Source: Bacillus_CJ salitolerans (GTDB lineage Bacteria > Bacillota > Bacilli > Bacillales > SA4). Taken from it: DNA of 18,888 bases. The first letter of the stretch is position 1. Each line of letters begins with the position of its first letter. The notes below the pieces were generated by a model. It made no database searches. It had not been told where the DNA came from and was given only the letters and a program-made list of their open reading frames with translations. Both the position numbers and the translations under genes were made by a program. Where the stretch lies: the NCBI RefSeq assembly GCF_042680805.1, contig NZ_JBHUEM010000012.1, forward strand, positions 1 to 18,888. The letters run 5' to 3'. Positions 1 to 7,756 of the stretch are shown piece by piece.

Positions 1-53
1 AGACCATCATACACACTCTTCCATAAAAAAGGGAAGTCCTTAACTGGAAAAAA

Positions 54-473
54 GTGTTGCATTTTATCAAGCAAAAACTGTGTCAACTCTTTCAAGCGGT
101 CACAGATGTAGGTGATGAAAGATTAGTTGCATTTTTAAGCAATAACAATCCTGCTTATTCTCACTTTGAAAAAGACAAATACGGTAATTATGATTGGAAG
201 TCTGCTGAAAAAAGAGGAGGCGCTCTTTCTCATTTTTTAATCCGATCAAGAAAAGGTATAGATGATGGATATGTCAATCTAATTTTCCTCACAATTACAA
301 CCAAAGATAACGAAATTTCGAAAATGGAGTTAGGTGCTAATGAACACGTATTCGTTGAAGAGTTTGAACTACACAAAAATGCTGCAATTTGGACAGAGCT
401 ACCTAAGGAGAAAGAAATTACGTATAAATATAAATATTACGATATGGATGGGAAGTTAATTGAAAATAATTAG
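54..473 (+). CDS. Hypothetical protein, start uncertain
   Basis: I do not recognise this 139-residue protein. It is soluble and charged: no signal peptide or membrane segment is visible, and the C-terminal third is rich in Lys, Glu and Tyr. The GTG start has no convincing ribosome binding site, and the frame stays open upstream to a stop at 24-26. The true N-terminus may therefore have been lost or altered, or an ATT/CTG-type start may be used. It is followed by a weak GGCT/AGCC hairpin (499-516) with a T-rich tail, then by the first copy of the intergenic repeat described elsewhere. It is the first of several single small + strand genes. The coding call rests on uninterrupted length and biased codon use only. 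Confidence 0.6.
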   Translation: MLHFIKQKLCQLFQAVTDVGDERLVAFLSNNNPAYSHFEKDKYGNYDWKSAEKRGGALSHFLIRSRKGIDDGYVNLIFLTITTKDNEISKMELGANEHVFVEEFELHKNAAIWTELPKEKEITYKYKYYDMDGKLIENN

Positions 474-575
474 CGATCGGGGCAATGATTGGAAATGTGG
501 CTTTAGTTTTTGAGCCTTTTCTTTATTTAATAAAGGAGCAGCATTCCTGTAAAAAATAAACCGTGCCTGTGAAGA

Positions 576-644
576 ATTGTACTTAATAGTAACGGGAACA
601 ATTCTGTAATAAGCAAAAGAAGATCAGCAGTTGCCGGTCTACCT
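576..644 (+). repeat. Intergenic repeat copy A (degenerate)
   Basis: A degenerate copy of the small-gene intergenic repeat. It reads TTGTACTTAATAGTAACGGG, then AACAATTCTGTAAT, then a GATCAGC/GCCGGTC-like hairpin. Compare the better copies at 11321 and 15951. An AAAGGAG-like sequence at 532-538 lies just upstream, followed by a 9-codon ATT-initiated frame, so a gene remnant may precede the repeat. No other gene is supported between 474 and 726. Confidence 0.5.
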
Positions 645-726
645 TTATTGATGAGGAAGGAAAAGGTATGGACCATTATTGAAGTAAACAGTAGGAATGT
701 TAAATCCAACGTAGGGTGGTGTAGAT

Positions 727-1011
727 TTGAATTACGTTATAATATCACTTTCTTTATTGGTTTCAACAATCACATCTGTTCTACTATTAAAAAAGAAAAA
801 CAATAAAGGATGTAGTATGTTAACTGCTTTTTGTCTAAACGTACTAATCTTAGTCATAGCAACGTGGACTTTTTATAGTATGGATGATGAAGCTAGGACT
901 TTTGGTTTCGGGCATTCCGGTTTATATGTATTGATATTTGCTATCCCAGTAATAACTTGGATAAATTTTTTAATACTTCAATTTGTCAATAATAAGGAAA
1001 TAACAGTTTAA
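727..1011 (+). CDS. Small three-helix membrane protein
   Basis: A 94-residue hydrophobic protein of no family I recognise. Three likely transmembrane segments are visible, at about residues 3-21, 30-50 and 65-86. A KKKNNK stretch after the first helix suggests a cytoplasmic loop there, and a short acidic loop lies between helices 2 and 3. The TTG start is supported by AGGGTGG at 713-719, about 7 nt upstream. It stands alone, with repeat material on both sides: copy A upstream, and a TAGGTCGGTTACTTCCTGC arm at 1014-1032 directly after the stop. Function is unknown. Confidence 0.65.
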   Translation: MNYVIISLSLLVSTITSVLLLKKKNNKGCSMLTAFCLNVLILVIATWTFYSMDDEARTFGFGHSGLYVLIFAIPVITWINFLILQFVNNKEITV

Positions 1012-1013
1012 AC

Positions 1014-1032
1014 TTAGGTCGGTTACTTCCTG
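1014..1032 (+). repeat. Distal arm of intergenic repeat, without hairpin
   Basis: TAGGTCGGTTACTTCCTGC resembles the downstream arms at 16021-16039 (GTCGTTTAGTTGAAG) and 18705-18722 (GGGTCGGTTAGTTTAAG). Here it follows the stop codon at 1011 almost immediately, with no core or hairpin in between. This suggests that a deletion removed the first half of a repeat copy. Confidence 0.4.
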
Positions 1033-1079
1033 CAGAAACCGTGAGATTGTAAGTGTGGGTGAATACGAGGGGGATGAAT

Positions 1080-1133
1080 ATGTCTGAAAATAAGATATGG
1101 GTGGATTTTGAAAACGATGAAAACAATATTTGA
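1080..1133 (+). CDS. 17-residue ORF with strong RBS (leader or gene remnant)
   Basis: An ATG at 1080 is preceded at good spacing by GAGGGGG (1067-1073), one of the better ribosome binding sites in the region. It encodes only MSENKIWVDFENDENNI and then stops. It overlaps the start of the membrane-protein frame that follows, so it could couple translation to that gene. It could equally be the surviving N-terminus of a larger soluble protein. No family is recognisable at this length. Confidence 0.3.
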   Translation: MSENKIWVDFENDENNI

Positions 1134-1329
1134 AAAAATAATATACTTTAGTTTTACTCTGTTCATTTTTATTGTTTTATGGAAAGTAACCGGTGAATTA
1201 TGGGAAGCATTTATTCCTTGGAATTATAAAACTGATCTATTAGGAATATTTGTAGTAGCACCTTTACTAATAGCAGTTTCATTTATGTTATCTAGTTTGT
1301 GTTTCAAAGTTATCAGGGAGACTAAATAA
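1108..1329 (+). CDS. Small two-helix membrane protein
   Basis: A 73-residue protein from the TTG at 1108, or 70 residues from the ATG at 1117. Two hydrophobic segments, at about residues 9-27 and 44-68, flank a short aromatic loop (WEAFIPWNYK). GGGTGG at 1099-1104 lies a few bases before the TTG and favours that start. The frame overlaps the 17-codon ORF beginning at 1080, which has the stronger ribosome binding site, so translation may be coupled. A good intrinsic terminator follows at 1357-1389. I do not recognise the family; a short membrane peptide of unknown role is all that can be said. Confidence 0.55.
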   Translation: MKTMKTIFEKIIYFSFTLFIFIVLWKVTGELWEAFIPWNYKTDLLGIFVVAPLLIAVSFMLSSLCFKVIRETK

Positions 1330-1340
1330 AAAATTAGATT

Positions 1341-1417
1341 TTGAATATTAAAGGGGGCTAATCTTCAAGAAGGAGATTGGCTTTTTTTTCCTTGAAGTAA
1401 GAAGCAGTTTACTTCAA
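1341..1417 (+). terminator. Repeat copy C with intrinsic terminator
   Basis: Core TTGAATATTAAAGGGGGC, then GCTAATCT (1357-1364) pairing with AGATTGGC (1374-1381; one G-U pair), then a run of eight T. Immediately after lies a perfect 9-bp inverted repeat, TTGAAGTAA (1392-1400) with TTACTTCAA (1409-1417), whose sequence matches the TTCAA/TTGAA arms of the repeat family. Confidence 0.75.
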
Positions 1418-1466
1418 CAAGCTAATTGATTATACTAATTTAGAAATTTTCTGGATGGAGGAATAA

Positions 1467-1514
1467 TTAGTACCAAAGGATAAGATGTTGGAAATTGCCA
1501 AGTCAATGAAATAG
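1467..1514 (+). pseudogene. Possible 5' gene remnant with altered start
   Basis: GGAGGA at 1457-1462 is an excellent ribosome binding site, but no ATG, GTG or TTG follows it. The frame beginning with TTA at 1467 reads (L)VPKDKMLEIAKSMK and then stops; an ATT at 1465 is in another frame and stops even sooner. A start codon change in the first codon of a gene whose body has been deleted would explain this. It sits between repeat copies C and D. Very short, so tentative. Confidence 0.25.
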
Positions 1515-1518
1515 CTTA

Positions 1519-1556
1519 TTTAGTTAACAGGGCGAGTGCTCAATTAGAGCAGTCGC
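1519..1556 (+). terminator. Repeat copy D with hairpin
   Basis: TTAGTTAACAGGGCGA resembles the repeat core. GCGAGTGCTC (1532-1541) pairs with GAGCAGTCGC (1547-1556) around AATTA, with one G-G mismatch. The tail TTCTTATG is only weakly T-rich. Confidence 0.5.
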
Positions 1557-1622
1557 TTCTTATGTTAATTGAGCAGGATAAGTTAAACAATGTTCGGTTA
1601 AAATTGATCCGAGGTGATAAAT

Positions 1623-2066
1623 GTGGCAAACTCAAATGAAGGTTATTTAAATGTGATAGGTTTAGAGGGAGATACAAGAGAAAAAGCTAAATTAAAGGTT
1701 TTGATTGATAATCCGTCTGGAAAAGTTAATAAAGAAATCTTGTTAAAGATATATAATTATATTAAAGAGGTTTATGGAACAGATAAGTGTTCAGTTCTTT
1801 GGTGGGAATGGAATGAACAACCTACTCCTTCTATAAAAATCATAACAATATATAATAATATTCAATTCCTGCAAGATTTATGGGAGAGAATTGCAGGCAA
1901 CTACCTGATATTTTTACCAGTCCAATTTGATTTAAAAAAATTTAAACAAAAGGAGAAGGATGAAGAAGAGTTTATTGGTATGTGTTTAATCAAGTATTAT
2001 CATTTAATAGTAAAATCACCAGATGGATATGAAGTATTATATTTAACCTTGAATAATGAGAGTTAA
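1623..2066 (+). CDS. Hypothetical cytoplasmic protein
   Basis: About 147 residues with no signal peptide and no clear membrane helix. It is rich in Lys, Ile and Tyr, with a tryptophan-dense stretch (VLWWEWNE) near residue 60. GAGGTGA at 1611-1617 is spaced correctly for the GTG at 1623; the upstream in-frame GTG at 1614 lies inside that binding site, so I place the start at 1623. It is a single-gene unit between repeat copies D and E, and the hairpin at 2094-2114 should terminate it. I do not recognise the family. Immunity-type and other small accessory proteins often look like this, but nothing in the sequence proves such a role. Confidence 0.6.
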   Translation: MANSNEGYLNVIGLEGDTREKAKLKVLIDNPSGKVNKEILLKIYNYIKEVYGTDKCSVLWWEWNEQPTPSIKIITIYNNIQFLQDLWERIAGNYLIFLPVQFDLKKFKQKEKDEEEFIGMCLIKYYHLIVKSPDGYEVLYLTLNNES

Positions 2067-2073
2067 GCCGATT

Positions 2074-2124
2074 TACTTCAGCTGAACGGGGGCGTATCTA
2101 AAATAAGCAGATACACATTTTTTT
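2074..2124 (+). terminator. Repeat copy E with intrinsic terminator
   Basis: CTTCAGCTGAACGGGGGC is followed by GTATCT (2094-2099) pairing with AGATAC (2109-2114) and a T-rich tail. It sits between the convergent genes ending at 2066 (+) and 2138 (-). Confidence 0.7.
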
Positions 2125-2137
2125 ATGCGGGAGTTAT

Positions 2138-2476
2138 TCATCTTGTTGTTTCCTTATAATTTATTTCAATTATCTGTTTTGTTTCATTATTAAATGTAAT
2201 ATCAACAAATACTCCGAATTCTTTACTATCATTTTTTAGCCAAAGTTTAAATTTTTCAATTGAGTATTCCGTCTCCTTTTCTCTTCCGATGTAAAGGTAA
2301 TCAATAATATCAGCTTTAGGATATTTTTCTTTTGTCTTTTCCATAGCTATTTGCCCCCATTTAGCATAAGGGGGAACTTCTTGTTCAGCTCTTGTAACAG
2401 TAGAAGTGTTAAGATTTATAAAATCTACAAACAAGAATAAGACAAAAAGTAACAGCAAGGATATAAATGCTTTCAT
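2138..2476 (-). CDS. DUF3889 family exported protein
   Basis: A 112-residue protein resembling the DUF3889 family (Bacillus subtilis YqzG type). Family signatures are PPYAKWGQIAMEKTKEKYP at about residues 35-53 and KEFGVFVDITFNNETK near residues 85-100. The N-terminus is a classic export signal, MKAFISLLLLFVLFLFV, with a likely cleavage near the TRA at about residues 28-30, so the mature protein should be outside the membrane or in the wall. Its molecular role is unknown. AAAGAGG lies correctly before the ATG on the minus strand. It converges on the 1623-2066 gene and shares the hairpin region between them. The length is normal for the family. Confidence 0.85.
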   Translation of the reverse strand: MKAFISLLLLFVLFLFVDFINLNTSTVTRAEQEVPPYAKWGQIAMEKTKEKYPKADIIDYLYIGREKETEYSIEKFKLWLKNDSKEFGVFVDITFNNETKQIIEINYKETTR

Positions 2477-2542
2477 TTTTTTAAACCTCTTTTTTTAATT
2501 AGTTTTTTCCAGAATGTTAAGGGTTATTCATCGAATGCTTCT

Positions 2543-3297
2543 TCAACTACCATGAAATATAAAATTCTTTGGTGGAGAAGAAATGCTTACTTGTTCTGCA
2601 ACTTCTCTATCAAGATTTGCGATTTGCTCTGCTAGGAAGTCCATATGAGTAAGGATAGTCTTAAGCATCATTCTTGATAAAAACTAATATATCCTTCTAG
2701 TGCTAACTCAAGTTCAGCTCTATTCTTTTTATAAATGTTTCTAGCCATGCCTGCCAGCTTAATAGGGTCATCTTCTCCATCAGCTATCGCTCGAAGCATC
2801 AACATAGAGGAAACTCCATTTTTCTCTTACACAACAGAACCTAATTTGATATTGGCTCCTTCTAGAACTTTTTGAAGGCGATTTTGCCCCCTCGTGTTCT
2901 CTTCAATCCATACTTCGGTGATAACGAACCAACTCTCTTAAATCTCGTTGATTACGATCAGGGATAAAACTGGCTTTTAATAAGCCGTAACGTAATAGTT
3001 TCGCAATCCATTCTGTATCATTAATAGCTATCCTACGTCCTGTAACAAACTTAATGTGTTGAGCGTTGATAACTAGAAACTCAATATTTTCACTTACCAG
3101 TAAGCACAATAGGCTCCCAGTAAACACTCGTACTCATCCATCGCAACGTGAGTAACCCATGTTCCTTAATACAGTCTTATAGCTCCAACAAAAACACAGT
3201 TGAAAAGGTTTTAATCTCCTTTCAATTTGGTGTAAGAATGCATGCAGTTATAGAATCTTTATCAAGATCCATACCGCAAGCTAGTTCTATTATTACT
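2543..3297 (-). pseudogene. IS110-family transposase, decayed and truncated
   Basis: Reading the minus strand from about 3297 gives the IS110 N-terminus in broken frames: CGMDLDKDSITACILTPN, then KEIKTFST, then an altered form of the MESTGVYWKPI motif (WMSTSVYWEPI). An intact stretch at 3127-2903 contains VINAQHIKFVTGRR and WIAKLLRYGLLKASFIPDR. Then come NRLQKVLEGANIKLGSVV followed by a stop, MLRAIADGEDDPIKLAG, and AEQIANLDREVAEQVS, ending at a stop at 2543-2545. At least two stops and several frameshifts are present. The C-terminal half, which carries the conserved Ser region (Transposase_20), is absent. The element is dead; only about the first 230 of roughly 400 residues remain. Confidence 0.85.
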
Positions 3298-3475
3298 TCC
3301 CATGTTCATCTACCTTTCTGCCACTTGGAATGGAGGCTGGTTCCAACAACCAGAATATGATTAATCAACCATGAGTGCTTCCGGAAGGGCTACAGTCAGT
3401 GGTGCACCTCCGTCGAGGAATATAGCCTTTAAACATGATGATAATTGAGTAGGCTGGTGCCTTTTAGAATAATGC
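3298..3475 (-). ncRNA. IS110 5' non-coding flank, possible bridge RNA remnant
   Basis: This stretch lies directly upstream of the decayed transposase on its own strand, where IS110-group elements carry the long non-coding end that encodes the bridge RNA. It is rich in small palindromes: CTGGTT/AACCAG with a 5-nt loop (3337-3353), CTTCCGGAAG (3378-3387) and GGTGCACC (3401-3408). I see no coding sequence here; the + strand frame over 3148-3360 is an antisense shadow. Assignment as a bridge RNA is inference from position and structure, without a covariance search. Confidence 0.35.
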
Positions 3476-3491
3476 AATCATAGATAAATCA

Positions 3492-3599
3492 ATGCCCGAA
3501 CATGTCAATAGCCTCGATAAAGCATTAAAAAGAAAGTATGGATTAGATAATATGAATGAGCCTCTAAAGAGTAATTATTCATTTCCTAAAAGACTTTAG
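3492..3599 (+). other. Orphan 35-codon ORF, probable gene fragment
   Basis: The frame MPEHVNSLDKALKRKY through SNYSFPKRL has protein-like composition but no clear ribosome binding site and no recognisable family. It lies between an IS110 remnant and an azoreductase pseudogene, so it is most likely the end of a deleted gene. Nothing else is evident from 3600 to 3799. Confidence 0.25.
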
Positions 3600-3799
3600 C
3601 AAATGAATATTGTCTAATGAAATAAAAATTTAGGAAAAATAATCTTAGGTTAATTTAACTATAAAACAGATTACATCTCAAATGGTTGCTATAACAACTA
3701 GTTATAATTGACAAGAAAAAACAGTGTTAATAAAAATTATTAAAGTAGATACTAAAAGAATCTTAAGCACATTCATATTATCGAAAGGAATGATATAAA

Positions 3800-4197
3800 T
3801 TGACAAAAGTTTTATATATTACTGCTCATCCACATAACGAAACTTTTTCTTATAAGTGTATGGCAGTTGCTAAGGCTTTTATTAAACATATAAGGGAGTA
3901 AATCCTAGCCATAAGGTAGTCATATTGATTTTTATAAAGATAACATACCTCAGATTGACGTGAATGGATTTAGTGGATGGGAAAAATTGCGATCAGGAAC
4001 TGCTTTTGATGAATTTATTCTCTGAAGGGGCAGCTAGCTGCTGCAATGGAAATAGGGCATGCCATAGATGCAATTATGCAATTCTTTGGTGTTCCATCAT
4101 TTGAAGGTTTATTTGTTGAATGCCATGCAGCGATGCCTGATAAAGCAGAAGAAATTAAGGAAAATGCTTCGCAAGAGCAAAAGACTTAGCTTTTTAA
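3800..4197 (+). pseudogene. azoR: FMN-dependent NADH-azoreductase pseudogene
   Basis: The TTG at 3800, with AAAGGAATG upstream, opens MTKVLYITAHPHNETFSY, the N-terminus of Bacillus azoreductases (flavodoxin-like fold; NADH-dependent two-electron reduction of quinones and azo compounds). The frame breaks at the stop after HIRE. Continuing in other frames gives NIPQIDVNGFSGWEKLRSGTAF. About 80 codons of the normal ~210 are then missing, and the sequence resumes at AAAMEIGHAID, IMQFFGVPSFEGLFVE and AMPDKAEEIKENA. A further one-base shift separates this from the expected ending RAKDLAF and the stop at 4195-4197. It was presumably once transcribed with the aldehyde dehydrogenase that begins 58 bp downstream. 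Not functional. Confidence 0.88.
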
Positions 4198-4255
4198 ATT
4201 TTATTTTTGAATTCATTAAAATATATGATCACTTTTTCAGAAAGGGAGATTAAAT

Positions 4256-5734
4256 ATGAAAGAGAGTCAAATCGAAGTACATGCAATTATAAATGGTGAA
4301 AAAGTAAAGTCTGAAAAGAAACAACCTCGCGAAAACCCAACACGTCCTGATGAGGTAGTTGGTTATGCACCAGTAAATACACGAGAAGAAGCTATTCAAG
4401 CAATTGATGCTGCTCATCATGCATTTCCTGCTTGGACGGAAACTCCTATGGATGAACGCATTGAAAGAATGAGAAAAGCCATACAAAAAATAAAAGATGC
4501 AACTCCAGAAATTTCAGAATTATTATCAAGGGAACATGGAAAGCCACTTTATGATTCCGAGGGTGAAATAGGAGTATCTCTAATGTGGATGGAGTTTGCT
4601 TGTGATAATGCTAAGGAAGTATTAAAGGATGAGGTACAGGAGCATGATATCGGGAAAACAATAATTGCTCGTGATGGAATAGGTGTTGTTTCAGCAATTA
4701 CACCATGGAATTATCCTTTATCTTTGTCTACGATTAAGATTGCTCCAGCTCTTTTAGCAGGAAATACAATGGTATTAAAGCCAAGCCCACTAGCACCTTT
4801 AGCGGTTAGTAAAGTAGTGGAAATGATCGCAGATGAATTTCCGAAAGGTGTCCTAAATCTTGTTCACGGTGAATCAGATGTGGGTGTTGAATTAACATCT
4901 AATCCGAAAGTTGCCAAGATTGCTTTTACTGGTGGAACGGAAACGGCGAAGCATATCATGAAGGCGGCAGCTGATACAATTAAACATATGACATTAGAAT
5001 TAGGTGGGAATGATGCAGCTATTATTTTAAAAGATTTCGATGTCAATGACGAAAGAGCGATGCGTCGTCTCGTTATTTCGAATTTTTTAACAGCTGGCCA
5101 AATTTGTATGATTGCAAAAAGAATTTATGTAGATCGATCCATTTATGATCAGTTTGTAGAAAAATATATTGAAGCAGCAAATAAGTGGATCCGCGTCGGT
5201 GATCCATTCAATAAGGATGTTACGATTGGTCCAGTAAACAATAAAAGACAAGTTGAATATGTTAAAGGATTAGTTGATGATGCAGAAAGAAAAGGGGCTA
5301 AGGTTGTTAAATTAGGACGAATTCTGGACGAGGATGTATATAATAAAGGTTATTTTATGCAGCCAACCGTTGTATTAGGTGCGGATTATAATGATCCAAT
5401 TGTCGTAGAGGAGCAGTTTGGTCCAACCGTACCAATCCTACCTTTTGATGACGATAAGCATGCGATTGATTTAGCAAATGATAGTATATATGGGTTAACA
5501 AGCTCTGTTTGGGGAGATGAAAAACATGCCATTGAAGTAGCAAGACATATTCAAGCTGGAACAACAATGATTAATACTGCTGCAGTTCAAGGTCTTGATG
5601 TACGCTTCCCATTCGGTGGTGTTAAACAATCAGGAATAGGGCGTGAATATGGTAAAGAAGGTCTCCTAGCATACACCGATACTCATGTTATAAACATTCC
5701 TAAAAACGGTGAATTACCATATATTCCGGAGTAA
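4256..5734 (+). CDS. Aldehyde dehydrogenase (NAD(P)-dependent)
   Basis: A full-length 492-residue member of the aldehyde dehydrogenase superfamily, oxidising an aldehyde to the carboxylic acid in the cytoplasm. The catalytic set is complete: TPWNYP with Asn152, the cofactor-contacting Lys175 in LKPSP, the FTGGTE cofactor loop at 224-229, the general base Glu248 in LELGGND, the nucleophile Cys284 in GQIC, and the EEQFGP motif at 385-390. AAGGGAG at 4242-4248 supports the ATG. The substrate cannot be read from sequence. The closest general resemblance is to broad benzaldehyde/vanillin- or succinate semialdehyde-type enzymes. The decayed azoreductase upstream and the exporter downstream suggest a former detoxification cluster (inference). 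No internal damage is visible. Confidence 0.95.
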   Translation: MKESQIEVHAIINGEKVKSEKKQPRENPTRPDEVVGYAPVNTREEAIQAIDAAHHAFPAWTETPMDERIERMRKAIQKIKDATPEISELLSREHGKPLYDSEGEIGVSLMWMEFACDNAKEVLKDEVQEHDIGKTIIARDGIGVVSAITPWNYPLSLSTIKIAPALLAGNTMVLKPSPLAPLAVSKVVEMIADEFPKGVLNLVHGESDVGVELTSNPKVAKIAFTGGTETAKHIMKAAADTIKHMTLELGGNDAAIILKDFDVNDERAMRRLVISNFLTAGQICMIAKRIYVDRSIYDQFVEKYIEAANKWIRVGDPFNKDVTIGPVNNKRQVEYVKGLVDDAERKGAKVVKLGRILDEDVYNKGYFMQPTVVLGADYNDPIVVEEQFGPTVPILPFDDDKHAIDLANDSIYGLTSSVWGDEKHAIEVARHIQAGTTMINTAAVQGLDVRFPFGGVKQSGIGREYGKEGLLAYTDTHVINIPKNGELPYIPE

Positions 5735-5763
5735 TTTCAATAAAATTTCGAAATCACATAAAG

Positions 5764-5795
5764 ATAACCCAGTAATTGACTTTGCTGGGTTATTT
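5764..5795 (+). terminator. Hairpin after aldehyde dehydrogenase
   Basis: ATAACCCAG (5764-5772) and CTGGGTTAT (5785-5793) form a perfect 9-bp stem. The T tail is short (TTT then AATG), so termination may be partial. It lies 30 bp after the dehydrogenase stop and directly before the transporter start. A TTG at 5776 in the loop opens the transporter frame but is an unlikely start. Confidence 0.6.
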
Positions 5796-5796
5796 A

Positions 5797-6996
5797 ATGA
5801 AGGTAGTGAAGACAGTGCAAAAACCAAAACTTTGGACAAAAGATTTTATTAGTATTTCATTAGCTAGTTTTTTTATTTTCCTTATTTTTTATATGCTAAT
5901 GGTTACACTGCCGATCTATATAACAGATGACTTAAATGGGAATGGACAAGACATTGGGCTAATGGCTACTGCATTTGTTATTTCTGCGATTATACTGCGC
6001 CCTTTTTCAGGCAATTGGCTAAACTCAATAGGTCAAAAGAGAACGTTGCTGATTGGTGTGACCATCTTTTTAATTGGTTCATTTTTATATTTTGGTGCAA
6101 CATCGATATCACTATTATTAGCAATACGTATTCTCCATGGAAGCGGCTTTGGAATAGCAACTACCTCAACAGGAGGAATTGTTGCAAATGTTATCCCTAA
6201 TGAACGACGTGGTGAAGGAATGGGATATTATGCTACCTTTATGAACCTTGCTATGGTTGTTGGCCCCTTTTTAGGTCTTACCATTGTGCATTCCGTAAGC
6301 TATTATGTCTTGTTTATTTTGTGTGGTGTCTTTTCGGTTCTTGCCATATTGTTTTCATTATTTATAAATGTGCCAGAACCTGAAAGAGAACAAAAGCCTT
6401 TAAAAAAGCAACTGAGCTTTTCGGACTTTTTTGAAAAAAAAACACTACCAATCGCGATTGTCGCCTTTACACTTTCGTTTGTCTATTCAGGTGTTCTTTC
6501 GTTCATTTCTGTTTATGCGGGACAATTAAACCTTGAAGAAGCCTCTAGTTTATTCTTTGTTGTTTATGCTACTTTCCTGTTAATTTCTAGGCCCTTTACA
6601 GGGAAATGGTTTGATCTATATGGTGAAAACGTCGTGATTTATCCATGTATCTTATTATTTGCAGCAGGAATATGGTTATTAAGTCAGGTCCAGGCTGGGT
6701 GGATGTTGTTGCTTGCTGGTGGACTTATTGGTCTTGGGTTTGGGACACTCCTCTCTGCATTTCAATCCATAGCGATTCAATCTTCACCTTCAAAAAGGGC
6801 GGGTGTTGCAACTGCTACCTTCTTTGTATTATTTGATGCAGGTTTTGCAACTGGTTCATTTCTGTTAGGTATCATAGCAACCTATATAGACTATGCTCAA
6901 ATTTATATAATTTGCTCAATCTTAGTTCTCTTATCGATTGGTCTATATTATGTTCTGCATGGAAGAAAAGTACAAAGAAGGAATATTTTTATTTAA
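5797..6996 (+). CDS. MFS transporter (drug/metabolite exporter)
   Basis: About 399 residues with the hydrophobic profile of a 12-helix major facilitator. It resembles the Bacillus YwoG-like exporters: LWTKDFISISLASFFIFLIFYMLMVTLPIYI at the start, a loop 2-3 motif around RPFSGNWLNSIGQKR, and a repeated half-motif RPFTGKWFDLYGE in the second half. The helix 4-5 region contains RGEGMGYYATFMNLAMVVGPFLG, typical of proton antiport exporters. I place the start at ATG 5797, or at one of the GTG codons at 5806 and 5815; the longer TTG 5776 frame begins inside a hairpin. The ribosome binding site is poor (AAGG at 5800-5803 would suit GTG 5815). Same direction as the aldehyde dehydrogenase, with a stem-loop between them. 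Substrate unknown. Confidence 0.9.
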   Translation: MKVVKTVQKPKLWTKDFISISLASFFIFLIFYMLMVTLPIYITDDLNGNGQDIGLMATAFVISAIILRPFSGNWLNSIGQKRTLLIGVTIFLIGSFLYFGATSISLLLAIRILHGSGFGIATTSTGGIVANVIPNERRGEGMGYYATFMNLAMVVGPFLGLTIVHSVSYYVLFILCGVFSVLAILFSLFINVPEPEREQKPLKKQLSFSDFFEKKTLPIAIVAFTLSFVYSGVLSFISVYAGQLNLEEASSLFFVVYATFLLISRPFTGKWFDLYGENVVIYPCILLFAAGIWLLSQVQAGWMLLLAGGLIGLGFGTLLSAFQSIAIQSSPSKRAGVATATFFVLFDAGFATGSFLLGIIATYIDYAQIYIICSILVLLSIGLYYVLHGRKVQRRNIFI

Positions 6997-7251
6997 TAGG
7001 TAATACTCACAGATTCTTATACAAAAAAATAACGCTGTTCCATATTAGATCATGTACAAATTATTTTTATATTGTTCAGAAAACTCGTTAATTAGGATTA
7101 TTGTCTAACCTTATTTATAAACAACAAATGCAGTTACAAAGAAAATGTACAATCATTTACCTGAACATAGCTGAACAAGGTGTTTTCAAAAATAGATTAG
7201 TTACTGCGTAGTTCAACGATACATGGAATTAAACAATTTTATGAGGAGGAG

Positions 7252-7278
7252 CGGTCACTTTTTAGGTGATCGTTTTTT
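7252..7278 (+). terminator. Intrinsic terminator
   Basis: CGGTCAC pairs with GTGATCG (one G-U pair) around a T-rich loop, followed by TTTTTT. GAGGAG directly before the stem resembles the purine-rich block of the repeat cores. Confidence 0.6.
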
Positions 7279-7694
7279 CGTATTAGACTAAATACTATGT
7301 AGTAATGTAGTTTGAGGTGGAAATGTTCATGAACAGGAGTTATTCAACATTTTAACGTGGTTAGAAAAGAGTGTTTTTTTAAAGAGATGCAAAGAAATAT
7401 TTTATCTTCCTTTCACATACGGTAAGAATTAAGTTATAAAACATGATAACCGATGTACCACTAACAATTGTTATAAAGAGATGCTTTTTTTATATGGATA
7501 AGATGAAAACAACAACAAATACATCTTCTGCACAGTACAAATATACTCATAATTAAGCAATTACTAATACCCACATCATAGCGGTCGTCTTTCTTTTAAG
7601 ACAAAATACTGCCCTGTATAGTTCGCATTAGCAGCCAACTTTTTAAGTGTATCCTAGAGTGAATAGAGGTTAACTTATACAGAAACTTAGAAGG

Positions 7695-7727
7695 AGAGCA
7701 CCTTTCTTTTAGGGAATGCTCTTTTTT
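7695..7727 (+). terminator. Intrinsic terminator
   Basis: AGAGCA (7695-7700) pairs with TGCTCT (7717-7722), with CCT/AGG extending the stem inward, followed by six T. It lies just upstream of the tetR promoter and would insulate it. Confidence 0.65.
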
Positions 7728-7756
7728 GATTAGAAAAAGACCTTTCGAAATATTAA

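Larger units (their letters stand above)
6997..7756. other. Gene-free intergenic stretch
   Basis: I see no supported gene in these 760 bases. They contain two T-tailed hairpins (7252-7278, 7695-7727) but no ORF with a credible ribosome binding site. The presence of two + strand terminators well away from the transporter suggests that genes once lay here and were deleted. Confidence 0.5.

Noticed and set aside
527..709. Minus-strand ORF of 60 codons with hydrophobic translation
   Set aside because: It is the antisense of repeat copy A and lacks a ribosome binding site; the hydrophobicity comes from the A-rich opposite strand.
3148..3360. Plus-strand ORF of 70 codons
   Set aside because: It is antisense to the IS110 transposase N-terminus and its 5' flank, which give clear family matches on the minus strand.
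5776..5796. Longer N-terminus of the MFS transporter from TTG 5776
   Set aside because: The TTG lies in the loop of the 9-bp hairpin, has no ribosome binding site, and the extra residues do not resemble the family.
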